64,000 nt of DNA from Cyclobacterium salsum (GTDB lineage Bacteria; Bacteroidota; Bacteroidia; Cytophagales; Cyclobacteriaceae). Positions 36,829 to 47,600 of the stretch are shown in pieces (position 1 is the first letter of the stretch; each line of letters begins with the position of its first letter). The translations under genes and the position numbers were made by a program. The notes beneath the pieces are model-generated. The model saw only the letters and a program-made list of their open reading frames with translations. It had not been told where the DNA came from and searched no databases. The stretch lies in NCBI RefSeq assembly GCF_010119245.1, contig NZ_WNKG01000002.1, positions 248,001 through 312,000 of the forward strand. Reading direction: 5' to 3'.

Positions 36829-38820
36829 ATGATTATCAAAAACTTACCCAATTGGATTTTCATAGGAATAATAGCAGGTATCTCATGTACCGAAATGCCT
36901 TCGTCCGATGTGCTCCCTGGGTATCAACCAACCTATCTGGAGGCTGTTTCCTACAGAAATGTTCGCATCAACGATGATTTTTGGACTCCAAAAATCCACC
37001 GAAGCCGGGTAAACGGACTGCGTTCCGTCTTCGCCGAAGCCGAATCCTCACTGGCAAACTTCGCGATTGCGGCCGGTATTCGGCAGGGGCAGCATAACCA
37101 AATGATGGCCAGTGACTCGGATGTGTACAAGATGATTCAGGGAGTGGCCCATGCCCTTCATCACGAATCGGATGCGGAACTGGAAGCATTTTCCGACCAG
37201 CTGATCGACACGATTTCCGCTGCACAATTGCCTGATGGCTACCTGTTTACCCCCCATATCGCCGGTGACCGTACCGAACGATGGACCGATATCGACCGGG
37301 ACCACGAACTGTATTGCGCCGGGCACCTGTTTGAGGCGGCGGTTGCGTACTACGAAGTGACCGGCAAAAGGAAGCTGTTGGATGTGGCGATTAGGTTTGC
37401 GGATCACATCGATTCCATTTTTGGTCCGGGAAAGCGGCGGGAAGTACCGGGTCACCAGGAGATCGAATTGGCCTTGTATGCGCTTTACCAAACAACCGGA
37501 AACGAAAAATACTTCCGCCTCGCCACCTTTTTTCTGGACGAACGGGGAAATCCAGCACGCATTGACACCGTTCCTCCCAAAGTAGATCCGTACGCCGATA
37601 CGCCCTTACGTTGGAGGCATCCATTTTACCGGCAGGACCATTTGCCCGTGGACCGGCAGTACCATGCCCGCGGTCATGGTGTCCGGGCGGTATACATGTA
37701 TTCGGCCATGGCGGATATGGAAATGGAAACCCAGTCGGGTCGTTATCTTCCCGCGCTGGATTCTTTGTGGTCGGATATTGTCACCAAAAAAATGTACGTA
37801 ACGGCAGGAATTGGTACCCATGAGTTTCGGGACGAAGGCTTTGGTAGCCCCTACAAATTACCCAACTCTAGCGCTTATAGCGAAACCTGTTCCGGTATTG
37901 GTTTTACGCTATGGAGCAATCGCATGGGGTTACTACGCGGACAGAGTAAATACGCTGATCTGGTGGAGTACCTGCTGTACAATGCCGCCATTTCCAGCGT
38001 TTCGATGGAGGGCGACCGGTTTTTTTACCGAAACTTGTTGGCGTCCGACGGAGGTTATCAACGTAGACCCTGGTTTAACCCCGCCTGTTGTCCAAGCAAT
38101 ATGGTGCGGTTTCTTCCAGCGATCGGCTCGTTGGTATATGCCAAAGACAAACAAGGTATTTATGTCAATCAGTTTATTGGAAACGAAGCGAGTCTTCTGG
38201 TGAAGGATCAACCGGTGTCGCTTCGAATGGAATCCCAATTTCCCTGGGATGGAAACGTATCCCTGTTTGTGAATCCGAAAGAAGCGGCTTTTTTTGACCT
38301 ACGTATCCGTATTCCGGGTTGGAGCAGGGGAAATTTCCTTCCTGGTAGCGATTTGTACGTCTACGCGGATACACTGGCTCTTGACCGGGTATTCCCTTCG
38401 ATCGCCTTAAACGGTGCGCCCTTAAAGGACGCTATCCTTACCAATGGCTACCTGCTAATCCAGCGTACCTGGCAGCCGGGGGATCAGATAACCCTTTCTT
38501 TTCCCATGGAGGCGAGGGCTGTAATCGGCCATCCGGAGATCGAAGACACAAACGGCAAGGTAGCGTTGGTCCGCGGGCCGCTCGTATATTGCATGGAAGA
38601 GGTGGACAATCCGGACTATTTTCGGGACAAGGAAAATCACCGAATCCATTACAAAACCCTCGAAAGTGCGTTTGAGAGAGACCTTCTCGAAGGGGTGGTC
38701 GCCGTTACAACCCGTGCGTCAAACGCGAAAAACGAATACCTAGACCTAACCTACGTACCCTATCACCGATGGGCTAACCGGGCAAACGGGAAGATGCAGG
38801 TATGGGCACGATCGGAATAA
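36829..38820 (+). CDS. GH127 beta-L-arabinofuranosidase-type lipoprotein
   Basis: A 663-residue member of the former DUF1680 family, an (alpha/alpha)6 barrel. In the studied family member a zinc-bound cysteine is the nucleophile. The residues are present: E352-T-C354 in SETCSGIG and C420-C421 in PACCPSN correspond to the Zn ligands and nucleophile. The N-terminal block VRINDDFWTPKI and PDGYLFTPH are typical. A lipoprotein signal ends GIIAGISC. It would remove beta-L-arabinofuranosyl residues, or a related sugar as other DUF1680-type proteins do. It starts a new unit in the PUL, after a copy of family B, and is followed by the exporter gene. Confidence 0.9.
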   Translation: MIIKNLPNWIFIGIIAGISCTEMPSSDVLPGYQPTYLEAVSYRNVRINDDFWTPKIHRSRVNGLRSVFAEAESSLANFAIAAGIRQGQHNQMMASDSDVYKMIQGVAHALHHESDAELEAFSDQLIDTISAAQLPDGYLFTPHIAGDRTERWTDIDRDHELYCAGHLFEAAVAYYEVTGKRKLLDVAIRFADHIDSIFGPGKRREVPGHQEIELALYALYQTTGNEKYFRLATFFLDERGNPARIDTVPPKVDPYADTPLRWRHPFYRQDHLPVDRQYHARGHGVRAVYMYSAMADMEMETQSGRYLPALDSLWSDIVTKKMYVTAGIGTHEFRDEGFGSPYKLPNSSAYSETCSGIGFTLWSNRMGLLRGQSKYADLVEYLLYNAAISSVSMEGDRFFYRNLLASDGGYQRRPWFNPACCPSNMVRFLPAIGSLVYAKDKQGIYVNQFIGNEASLLVKDQPVSLRMESQFPWDGNVSLFVNPKEAAFFDLRIRIPGWSRGNFLPGSDLYVYADTLALDRVFPSIALNGAPLKDAILTNGYLLIQRTWQPGDQITLSFPMEARAVIGHPEIEDTNGKVALVRGPLVYCMEEVDNPDYFRDKENHRIHYKTLESAFERDLLEGVVAVTTRASNAKNEYLDLTYVPYHRWANRANGKMQVWARSE

Positions 38821-38873
38821 AAGGCGGCCTTTGGCGAGTCAGGGGGCTTCTCCTCGACGAATATCCTCCATTA

Positions 38874-39044
38874 GAAACAGCTTTGGAGTTATCGACCATT
38901 TCTACTAGCTGCGGCAGACTATGGTTTTTAGAAAATCGGAATGAAACTATTGCCACCGGTATTTTTAAAAGCGTCCTTTGTCAACATACAATACATTTTG
39001 GTTAAAATACTGAATAGTTAAGACGGGTCATCTTAGTACTTTTA
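38874..39044 (+). repeat. 171-bp direct repeat with family B core, copy B3
   Basis: This 171-bp sequence is repeated at 40082-40252, exactly 1208 bp later, so the two flank the TauE/SafE gene. Shared segments include TATCGACCATTT/CATCGACCATTT, TTTTAGAAAATCGG, GCGTCCTTTGTCAA, ACATTTTGGTTAAAATA and CATCTTA. The end lies about 70 bp before the exporter start. Confidence 0.75.
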
Positions 39045-39114
39045 TCGACAACTTAAGTTCGATGATTAAAATGGTATCAAATGGGAATGCCATTACCTTC
39101 CAAAGCGATTGGTT

Positions 39115-39996
39115 ATGAGTATCATTCTAAAAGTAATTCTGGGGATCATGACGGGAACGTTTGGGTTCTACTTTATTACTGACGTTTTTAAAAATAGAAA
39201 GATGTTTTCCGGCAAATCATGGTCAGGTCTTTTAGGAACCGGATTTATTACCAATTTTTTCGACACCCTGGGGATAGGAAGTTTTGCACAGCAGACCGCT
39301 ATTTTTAAGTTTTTTAAGCTTGTTGATGACCGCCTGATTCCAGGTACAATGAATGTTGGAAATACAATTCCCACTGTAACGCAGGCTTTTATATTCATGA
39401 CGGTAGTTCAGGTGGACCCCGTTACCCTGGTCAGCATGTCAACAGCTGCACCCCTGGGTGCATTGCTTGGTGCCGATATTGTGTCCCGGATGTCACGCCG
39501 CAGGATTCAGATGGGACTTGGTTTTGGTCTGCTGGCTGTGGCCCTGATTATGATAGCCGGCTTTTTGGATTTGATGCCTGTTGGCGGCGAGGCCATAGGA
39601 CTGACAGGTTGGAAACTGGCGCTTATTGTTGGTATGAGCTTTATTTTTGGTGCCTTGCAAACTGTCGGAGTCGGGTTTTATGCCCCCTGTATGGCAATGG
39701 TCTATGCGCTAGGGATGCATCCGCTCACCGCCTTTCCAATTATGATGACCGCAACTGCCATGTTAATGGCGGCTGGCGGGGCACAGTTTGTCAAAAAAGG
39801 AGCCTATGACAGGAAAGTTTCATTATCGCTATCGATTGCTGGGATTATTGGCGTGTTTCTGGCCGCTTTTGTTGTTAAATCGTTACCCCTGTTAATGCTC
39901 AAATGGGTGGTCTTATGTATCGTTCTTTATACATCGGTATGGATGTTTATTTCTGCCTTCCGAAAAGAAGGGGAGTCGAAAGTCGAAGTAATTTAA
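39115..39996 (+). CDS. TauE/SafE-family sulfite/organosulfur exporter
   Basis: A 293-residue integral membrane protein with about eight hydrophobic helices in two halves (ILGIMTGTFGFYFITDVF ... VGMSFIFGALQTVGVGFYAP), the DUF81/TauE layout. Members export sulfite, sulfoacetate and similar anions. Placed between sulfatases it could carry away sulfite or sulfate released from the glycan, or import a sulfonated compound; that is inference. The start ATG at 39115 is preferred over the TTG at 39109. It lies between two 171-bp direct repeats, so it may have been inserted or duplicated with them. Confidence 0.85.
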   Translation: MSIILKVILGIMTGTFGFYFITDVFKNRKMFSGKSWSGLLGTGFITNFFDTLGIGSFAQQTAIFKFFKLVDDRLIPGTMNVGNTIPTVTQAFIFMTVVQVDPVTLVSMSTAAPLGALLGADIVSRMSRRRIQMGLGFGLLAVALIMIAGFLDLMPVGGEAIGLTGWKLALIVGMSFIFGALQTVGVGFYAPCMAMVYALGMHPLTAFPIMMTATAMLMAAGGAQFVKKGAYDRKVSLSLSIAGIIGVFLAAFVVKSLPLLMLKWVVLCIVLYTSVWMFISAFRKEGESKVEVI

Positions 39997-40081
39997 AAGG
40001 AAAAAACCCATTACCCCGTTTTTTAGTTTGTTCCATGGAAATAACAGCAACTTATGAGCGGTTAGCTGCCATGTGGGTTAA

Positions 40082-40252
40082 GAAAAAGCTTGAGAGTCAT
40101 CGACCATTTTTACGAGTTGCATTCGACTACATTTTAGAAAATCGGGATAATTTCATTCCTATCGGTATTTTTGAAAGCGTCCTTTGTCAATATACAACAC
40201 ATTTTGGTTAAAATAGTGGATGGCTTGCCTGGAACATCTTAATACATTTAAA
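40082..40252 (+). repeat. 171-bp direct repeat with family B core, copy B4
   Basis: Second copy of the repeat at 38874-39044. It ends about 110 bp before the sulfatase start at 40365. The core reads TCAATATACAACACATTTTG, then GTTAAAATAGTGGATGG. Confidence 0.75.
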
Positions 40253-40364
40253 TAAAAAGATTTTTATCCAAATTGCTATTAGCCTACTGGCGAAAGCGCC
40301 TTTAGTTAATTTACTGACAGGTGTCGGATAAGGCACCCAGGAAAAATGACCATTACCATAGCCT

Positions 40365-41930
40365 ATGCGTTATATTATATTGTTAATACCTATTATGATC
40401 TTGTCTTTGCCAGGCAATCACATTTTTGCGTATGAATTTAATAGGGGAAATTTAACCCACTATTCTCAATCCACATTTAATTTAAATTCAAATGAAACCC
40501 TGGTTGGCAATAAGCTATTTCAAGCCAATTCAACCCCATTCGAAGTACCAACTAAAAAAACTCCCCCCAACATCATCCTTATTTTTTGTGACGACCTGGG
40601 CTATGGGGATCTGTCCGGCTATGGCTCGGTCTGGAATCAAACTCCGGAAATAGACAATATGATGACTGAAGGGCTGCGGTTTACCAACTTTTATGCCGGA
40701 GCACCCGTCTGCACCCCATCACGCGCCGCATTGATGACGGGCTCCCTGGCAAGAAGGGTTGATCTAGACCTGGACATACAAAACCGTTGGGTGCTTTTTC
40801 CTAAAGCATCAAAGGGCATTAACCCTACCGAAAAAATATTACCTGAGATTTTGAAGGAAGCTGGATATGCTACTGCCATTATAGGCAAATGGCATCTTGG
40901 GGATCAACCGGAATTCCTTCCTACCAAACATGGATTTGATTTTTGGTATGGCCTGCCCTATTCCAATGACATGGCGATACGCGTAAATGATGAACCCATA
41001 CTTCCTTTGATGAGAAATGAAGTAGTCGAAGAAAGAATCAAAGGAGGAGCGAAGAACAGGGAGCATCAGGCCACCTTAACTCAAAAATATACAGAAGCAT
41101 CTCTTAAATGGATAGACGAACATAACGAACGTCCTTTTTTTCTCTACCTTTCCCATACCATGCCTCATGTTCCTGTGGCAGCACGGGAGGCCTTTCATCA
41201 GCAAACGAACCACCCCAATACCGCATTTGGAGGAAGTATTGCTGAAGTGAGTTGGTCTACCGGGCAGCTATTGGAATACCTTAAAGAGAGGGGACTTTCG
41301 GAAAATACCCTGGTGATTTTCACCTCAGATAATGGAGGGGCACAAAAATTTGGTTCTAGTAATGGGATACTGAAGGGAAGTAAAGGACAAACCTTTGAAG
41401 GGGGCATACGCTTCCCTTTTCTCGCCTGGTGGCCGGGTAAAATTGAACCCGGTACAACCTGCCATGCACCCGCTTCCGTTTTGGATTTATTGCCTACTTT
41501 TTCATCAATAGCCGGGGCAAAGCCGGATCGTTCGCCAAAACGGGACGGCATGGATATTTCCGATTATTTTTTTAATCCGGATTCCCGCCAGGACGACCGA
41601 CCTTTCTATTATTGGCATGCCGGGTACCTTATGGGGGTAAGGTTAGGAGATTGGAAGCTCAATTTGCTGGGCACCTTCCATGAGGAGGAGAAGAAAAACA
41701 TTCAGAAGTCCACTTATAATTTAACGCAGTTTCCGGAAGACATCGAATTAATTAACCTTCGGAAGGATCCAGCTGAAACCACGAATGTTTCAAAAGATTT
41801 TCCGGAAGTGGTCGAAGCATTAAGGAAATTAGCGGACAAACAAATTGAAGCCCTGGGCCAATATGACCAGTACGGTCCGGAAGTGAGAAAAACCCGGGTA
41901 GTGGATCGCCCTGTTTTTCTAATCGAATAA
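40365..41930 (+). CDS. Sulfatase (family S1), exported
   Basis: A 521-residue sulfatase with formylglycine site C116-TPSR (CTPSRAALMTG) and the metal block IFCDDLGYGDLSGYG. A signal peptide (MRYIILLIPIMILSLPGNHI) is followed by an unusually long 45-residue polar spacer before the catalytic domain. IIGKWHLGDQPEFLPTKHGF and FTSDNGGAQKFGSSNGIL are typical of arylsulfatase A-like enzymes. It is the third intact sulfatase of the locus and probably serves a different linkage. The GH78 start follows about 50 bp after its stop, so they are probably co-transcribed. Confidence 0.92.
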   Translation: MRYIILLIPIMILSLPGNHIFAYEFNRGNLTHYSQSTFNLNSNETLVGNKLFQANSTPFEVPTKKTPPNIILIFCDDLGYGDLSGYGSVWNQTPEIDNMMTEGLRFTNFYAGAPVCTPSRAALMTGSLARRVDLDLDIQNRWVLFPKASKGINPTEKILPEILKEAGYATAIIGKWHLGDQPEFLPTKHGFDFWYGLPYSNDMAIRVNDEPILPLMRNEVVEERIKGGAKNREHQATLTQKYTEASLKWIDEHNERPFFLYLSHTMPHVPVAAREAFHQQTNHPNTAFGGSIAEVSWSTGQLLEYLKERGLSENTLVIFTSDNGGAQKFGSSNGILKGSKGQTFEGGIRFPFLAWWPGKIEPGTTCHAPASVLDLLPTFSSIAGAKPDRSPKRDGMDISDYFFNPDSRQDDRPFYYWHAGYLMGVRLGDWKLNLLGTFHEEEKKNIQKSTYNLTQFPEDIELINLRKDPAETTNVSKDFPEVVEALRKLADKQIEALGQYDQYGPEVRKTRVVDRPVFLIE

Positions 41931-41982
41931 AAATGGTACCATGAGTTGGAAAAAAGATTACGTATTACTGAAAAATGAAAGC

Positions 41983-44403
41983 ATGAACAAATTTACTTTA
42001 ATCGTTTTGGTGTGGGTTGCCTTTTCTTGCACAGGGTCCGAGGAGTATGCCCTTGATTGCGGGTTATGCCCGGAATCAGGTGCCCAATGGCTGGAGTCGG
42101 ACCGGCCCTTACCTGAAGCGGATTCTCTTTTTTATGGCCCGCGACCCGCACCCCTTTTTCGAAAGGAGTTTTCAGTGTCTTCCGAGATTGACAGCGCCAC
42201 GCTATACATTACGGCTGCCGGTTATTACAAAGCAACCATCAATGGCGACACCTTGGGAAACAAGGTTTTGGATCCGGCATGGACGGATTATACCAAACGA
42301 GTTTATTTTACCGAATACGATGTGTCCAATCACCTCGAAGCAGGGGAAAATAGCATCGGCGTGACCTTGGGAAATGGCTTTTACAACCCCCTCCCTTTGA
42401 GAAAGTGGGGGAGAAGAAACCCGCGGGTGGATCTCAATGTCGGAAAGCCCACGTTTATTGCCAGGCTACGGGTGACCTACGCGGATGGGAGTGTCGCCGA
42501 AATAGTTACCAACGATAGTTGGAAACATAACTTCGGGCCTCTTATTAAAAACAGTGCCTACCTGGGGGTGGTCTACGATCAAACCAAAGAAATGGAGGGC
42601 TGGGATTTGCCCGGATTTAACGACGCTGCCTGGAAGCCAGCGATTCCCGGAACCGGTCCGGGGGGAGCTTTACAGAAAGCCTTTTTCCCTGCTGTTCAAG
42701 TGACACAGGAGATCAGTCCCGTAGCGGTGCATGGGGTAGAACCCGGGAAATTTATCGTAGACATGGGGGTGAATTTTACGGGCACCTATCGAATCAAGCT
42801 TTCAGGAAATGAAGGGGATACCCTTACGTTTAGATTTGGGGAGCGCATCTATGAAGATGGTAGCTTGAATCCCATGACCACGGTGGTGGGCCAAATCAAG
42901 AAAGAGGGGATTGGTGGTCCGGGAGCCCCAGCCATTGCCTGGCAAACGGATCGCTACATAATGGCTGATCAAGAGGCTTATTTTACGCCGGACTTTGTGT
43001 ACCGTACCTATCGGTACATGGAAATTGAAGGACTCGAAGAGGCTCCCTTGCTTTCAGATATTCAGGGTTTGTTTATCCACTCCAACATTCCCGATAGAAG
43101 TAATTTTACCAGTTCCAATCCCCTGTTGAATGACATCCAGGAAGCGGTGCATCGAACCTTTCGATCCAATCTGGTGAGCGTGCAGTCCGACTGTGCGGTG
43201 CGGGAAAAGTTTGGATACGGGGGAGATCTGAATGCGACCAGTGAGTCGTTTATCTATAATTTTGACATGCAGGATTTCTACCGGAAGACCATTTACGACT
43301 GGGTGGATGCCATGAATGATTCCACCTTTGTGGACACGGCCCCTTATGCCGGGATTAAGTATTGTGGGATTAGTTGGGAGTCCGCTTATTTAATCACCCA
43401 ATATTACCTTTACCTCTATTATAATGATACCGCAATCGTTACCGAACTTTACGATTTGAATAAACAGTGGATGGACAAAGCCGCACGCATTCATCCAGAG
43501 GGAATGGTAAATGAAGGGTTGGCAGATCACGAGTCCCTGGAACCAGTGCCCGTTCAATTGACAGGCACTGGCCATTACCTACAATGCGCCAGGATTATGG
43601 AAACTTTTGCCAGCCTTGTGGGCGATGAAGAAGGTGCTGCTGAGTATGCCCAACTGGCGGCCAACCTAGCGGATATATTAAAGAAGAACTTTTGGGATAA
43701 GGGAGTGGCGGAACCCATCAATAAGCAAACCCTTTTTTCAACCCTGCTTTTTCATGAAGTGATACCGGAAGAGGATCTTGATCGGGCAAAGGACTCCCTG
43801 TTGATGGCCGTCCAAAAGGGTCCTTCCGGGCAATTCAATACAGGCATCTTTGGGACTAAATACGTTCTGGAAATGCTTTCGGCCCATGCCTTCCCGGATG
43901 TGGTTTTTGATGTGGTCAATAGCACTGCATTTCCCGGTTGGGGCTTTATGATTGAAAATGGAGCCACCAGCATCTGGGAAACCTGGAAAGAAAGTGATAA
44001 CACTTTTACCAATAGCCATCCCATGTTTGGAACGGTCACCGAGTGGTTTTACCGATGGTTGGGAGGAATCAGACCTGATCCGAATCACCCGGGATTTAGC
44101 GAATTCACGCTGGCGCCATCTACTCCGGAAGGGCTGGATCAGATCAGTTGCCACTACGAGGCGCCACAGGGTACCATTGTTTCCAATTGGCAACGAAAAC
44201 CGGATCAATCAGTGGTGTTTGAAATAGAAATTCCACAGAAAAGCAAGGCAAATGTTACCCTGCCTTTACGTTTCAATCAAGAAATCTCCCTGGAGAAAAA
44301 CGGCAATCTTGTGGAGGCCGGACAACTGGTAGGAATGGATACCGGAAAATTTACCCTGGAGTCGGGATCTTATCTCATTACCCTTTCGGGAGCGGGAAGT
44401 TAG
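41983..44403 (+). CDS. GH78 alpha-L-rhamnosidase, lipoprotein
   Basis: An 806-residue GH78 enzyme that releases alpha-linked L-rhamnose. The start at 41983 (MNKFTLIVLVWVAFSC) gives a lipobox; the frame extends to 41941 without reason to use it. N-terminal beta-sandwich domains (YYKATINGDTLGNKVLDPAW, the typical GH78 N-domain) precede the (alpha/alpha)6 barrel with DCAVREKFGYGGD, the loop with the general acid region, and ATSIWETWKE near the base; the C-terminal beta domain closes with DPNHPGFSEFTLAPSTPEG. This enzyme gives the clearest hint of the substrate, a rhamnose-containing glycan. It is the last gene before a strong terminator. Confidence 0.93.
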   Translation: MNKFTLIVLVWVAFSCTGSEEYALDCGLCPESGAQWLESDRPLPEADSLFYGPRPAPLFRKEFSVSSEIDSATLYITAAGYYKATINGDTLGNKVLDPAWTDYTKRVYFTEYDVSNHLEAGENSIGVTLGNGFYNPLPLRKWGRRNPRVDLNVGKPTFIARLRVTYADGSVAEIVTNDSWKHNFGPLIKNSAYLGVVYDQTKEMEGWDLPGFNDAAWKPAIPGTGPGGALQKAFFPAVQVTQEISPVAVHGVEPGKFIVDMGVNFTGTYRIKLSGNEGDTLTFRFGERIYEDGSLNPMTTVVGQIKKEGIGGPGAPAIAWQTDRYIMADQEAYFTPDFVYRTYRYMEIEGLEEAPLLSDIQGLFIHSNIPDRSNFTSSNPLLNDIQEAVHRTFRSNLVSVQSDCAVREKFGYGGDLNATSESFIYNFDMQDFYRKTIYDWVDAMNDSTFVDTAPYAGIKYCGISWESAYLITQYYLYLYYNDTAIVTELYDLNKQWMDKAARIHPEGMVNEGLADHESLEPVPVQLTGTGHYLQCARIMETFASLVGDEEGAAEYAQLAANLADILKKNFWDKGVAEPINKQTLFSTLLFHEVIPEEDLDRAKDSLLMAVQKGPSGQFNTGIFGTKYVLEMLSAHAFPDVVFDVVNSTAFPGWGFMIENGATSIWETWKESDNTFTNSHPMFGTVTEWFYRWLGGIRPDPNHPGFSEFTLAPSTPEGLDQISCHYEAPQGTIVSNWQRKPDQSVVFEIEIPQKSKANVTLPLRFNQEISLEKNGNLVEAGQLVGMDTGKFTLESGSYLITLSGAGS

Positions 44404-44472
44404 GCGTTTCGTTGCTAATCAATTGATTTAAATGTTCGATGATCAGCAGTTAAGATTTTGGTAATCAATTAT

Positions 44473-44522
44473 ATAATAATAAAGGCGGATCTTGCTAAGA
44501 TAAGATCCGCCTTTATTATTAT
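44473..44522 (+). terminator. Terminator after the GH78 gene
   Basis: A perfect 21-bp stem (ATAATAATAAAGGCGGATCTT at 44473-44493 has its exact complement at 44502-44522) with an 8-nt loop. The GC-rich core AAAGGCGGATCTT and a T-rich 3' arm make it a strong intrinsic, probably bidirectional, terminator. It separates the enzyme genes from susCD. Confidence 0.85.
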
Positions 44523-44565
44523 AAGTGGTTCAGACAGTTGGTATGGATGGAGAACGGTTATTTGA

Positions 44566-44640
44566 GTGGCTAATATACCACACATTTTGGTTAAAATATT
44601 GGATGCTTTCCGCTGTACATCTTGATAAATTTAAAAATTG
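44566..44640 (+). repeat. Family B motif, copy B5
   Basis: GGCTAATATACCACACATTT, then TGGTTAAAATATTGGATG and CATCTTGATAAATTTAAA, matches copies B3 and B4 over about 70 bp. It ends 20 bp before the susC start at 44660, between the terminator and the gene, so it overlaps the likely promoter or leader. Confidence 0.6.
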
Positions 44641-44659
44641 TTCATTTAACCAATTTGTT

Positions 44660-47600
44660 ATGAAAACAATTTATACCGAATTAATTAACGTAAAAGATAA
44701 AAGGCTGGATAGAAAAATGGCCCCTTTTATTTTCAAAATGAGTGGTTATTTTTTCCTGCAGTTATTGCTGCTGCTGGTGATCGCAGGTGCCCCCGTATTA
44801 GCGGAAGGGAAATTTATCGCATCTAATAGCAGCGGTACCAATCCATTTGGAGCGGACCCTGTTGAAATTCGCAACTCTGGCGAAGACCTGAACAGTCAGA
44901 TAGCAGAAATCCAGGTCTCCGGAACCGTTACTGATGACACTGGCGACCCTTTGCCCGGAGCTTCCGTCACCGTCGCGGGAACTACTACGGGTACGGTTAC
45001 CGACATCGATGGCAACTACACCCTGTCGGTGGAGGAGGGGGCCACCTTGGTTTTTTCCTTTATTGGCTTTGAGAGTCAGGAAGTGGCCGTTGGCAACCAG
45101 ACGCAGATTGACATTACCCTGGAAGCGAATCTATCCTCGCTTAATGAAGTAGTGGTCGTTGGATATGGTACCAAAAAGAAGATCAACCTTACCGGTGCCG
45201 TTTCCACCGCTAGCGGGGAAGACATGGCCAATCGTCCGGTCACCAATGTGCAGCAGGCGATGCAAGGGCTGGTCAGTAACCTGGTCATTCAGCCCAACAC
45301 CGCAGGCGGAGAGCCGGGAGCGGATATGGCCATGACCATCCGGGGATTAGCCTCGTTTGAAGGAAACACCGCTCCCTTTGTTCTGGTCGATGGGGTTCCG
45401 ATGGGCATTAACGACATCGATCCCAACGATATTGAATCTGTTTCTGTGTTGAAGGATGCCGCTTCCACTTCCATCTACGGGGCTCGGGCAGCTTATGGGG
45501 TAATCCTGATTACTACAAAAAAGGGCAGTAAGGGATCACGAATTTCCTATTCCACCAATGCCGGATTAAGTACGCCAACCATATGGCCAAAGTTACAGGG
45601 AGGAACCGATTGGGCACATGCCTTAAACGATGCCAGGACCAATTTTGGGGCCTCTCCGTTTTATCCGGAAGAAGCCATTCAGCGTCTGGAGCAAAACCTG
45701 GCCGATCCGGGTAGTGCGCCGGGCATGTTGCCGCTTGGATCGGGCGATAATTGGGACCTAATGAATACGGGTACCAGAGGGGTGGCCAATGATGGTATTA
45801 GAGATTTGATCATGAAGGACAATTCTTTCAGGGTGAAGCACAACCTGTCTGTTTCAGGTGGAAACGATAATGTTAATTATTATTTATCCACTGGTTTCTA
45901 TGAGGAAGATGGCCTGTTGAGATTCGGTGACGAATCGTTTAGTCGATTTAATGTAGATGCCAAAATCGGTGCCAAGGTCACGGATTGGATGAACCTGGAT
46001 CTATTTGTTAAATACAAATCCGAAAACGAGGATTTTCCCTGGAACCAGAACTTTGGACGGGCCTGGTACATGAACTGGATTGGCAAAATAAAATTTGGTA
46101 CCCCAGCCAAGTATCCCGGGACCGATATTTGGACCCAACAGACCCGTGTGGAGGAATGGAGAAAAGTACGGCAAACGATCACGGATAACCAGATCGTCCT
46201 GTCCCCAAAAATAGAGTTAAAGCCGATAGAAGGTTGGGTGACCACTGTACAGCTGAATTATACCTCCACTCAAGTGGAAGACACCAGAACTGGTTTACAA
46301 TATCCATGGGTCAGGCCTGGTGATGGTCCGAATTTTTCTGGTGGCGATATTGATTTTATACCACAAAACCGGGAATCAACAGAGTATCACAATGAATTGA
46401 GAAGAAATACCTATCTCTCCCCTAATATTTATTCTTCTTACTCCCGGCTATTAGGAAAACACGATCTTCAATTGATGTTGGGATACCAACAGGAGGAGTA
46501 TACTTTCAGTAATTTAGGTGCGAGGAGCTTCTTCTTACTGAGTGATGCCATTCCATCGATCAGTACCGCAGTGGGGGATCAACTGGTGAATGACGGAATT
46601 GGACACTGGTCTACCCGAAGCTTTTTTGGAAGGTTTAATTATATTTTTGACGAAAAGTACCTGCTTGAAGTAAACATGCGGACGGATGGGTCCTCCCGGT
46701 TTGAAGAAGCTGAGCGATGGGGCGTATTTCCATCGGTATCGGCCGGATGGATACTTTCGGAAGAAAACTTCTTATCATCGGCTGATTTATTCGACCTGTT
46801 AAAATTAAGAGGTTCTTACGGAACATTGGGTAATCAGGATGTGGCCAATTATTTATTCATCCCGACCATGCCCATTCGTCAAACCAATAATTGGTTATTT
46901 GGTGATCAGCGGGCCTGGACCGTTCGGGCACCCAATCTGAATAGTGTGAATTTATCATGGGAAACCGTATCTACCTTAGATCTGGGTATCGATGCCTCCT
47001 TACTCAATAGCCGATTGGGAGTTTCTTTTGGGGTATACGAAACCAGGACATCCGACCTGGTTGGACCCGGACAACCTCTTCCCGCCGTATTGGGATCAAC
47101 CGTGCCAAAAAGGAACGAAGGAGAAATAAAAACACGTGGATGGGAGTTGGAGCTTTCCTGGAAAAATCAGGTTAGCCCGGATTTCCGTTACGAAATCAGA
47201 GGCCAATTAGCCGATTACAGAAGTACCGTGGTGGATTATAACAATCCAAACGGATTGTTGAATACCTTTTACCCGGGACAGGATCTCAATGAGATCTGGG
47301 GATATCGCTACGATGGCCATTTTCAGACCGAGGCTGAAATTAACGAAGGGGTAGATCAGAGTTTTATCTATTCCGGAGTGTGGAGAACAGGTGATTTCAG
47401 GTATCAGGATTTGAACGGTGACGGCAAAATCGATATCGGAGATAATACCGTTGGTAATCCTGGAGACCTTGAAATCATAGGAAATACGACACCACGATAC
47501 ACTTATGGACTGAATTTAAACGCCCAATACAAGAATTTTGATGTCTCGGTGTTTTTCCAGGGAGTGGCCAAAAGGGATTGGACATTTGGAAACAGTTCCG

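Noticed and set aside
38980-39010. Family B core as a Bacteroidota sigma factor promoter
   Set aside because: TACATTTTG resembles TAnnTTTG but the spacing is one base too long and no TTTG lies at the right distance; positions relative to genes also vary widely.
44525-44659. 45-codon N-terminal extension of the SusC gene
   Set aside because: It begins in the terminator tail and translates repeat B5; the ATG at 44660 gives the normal SusC signal region.
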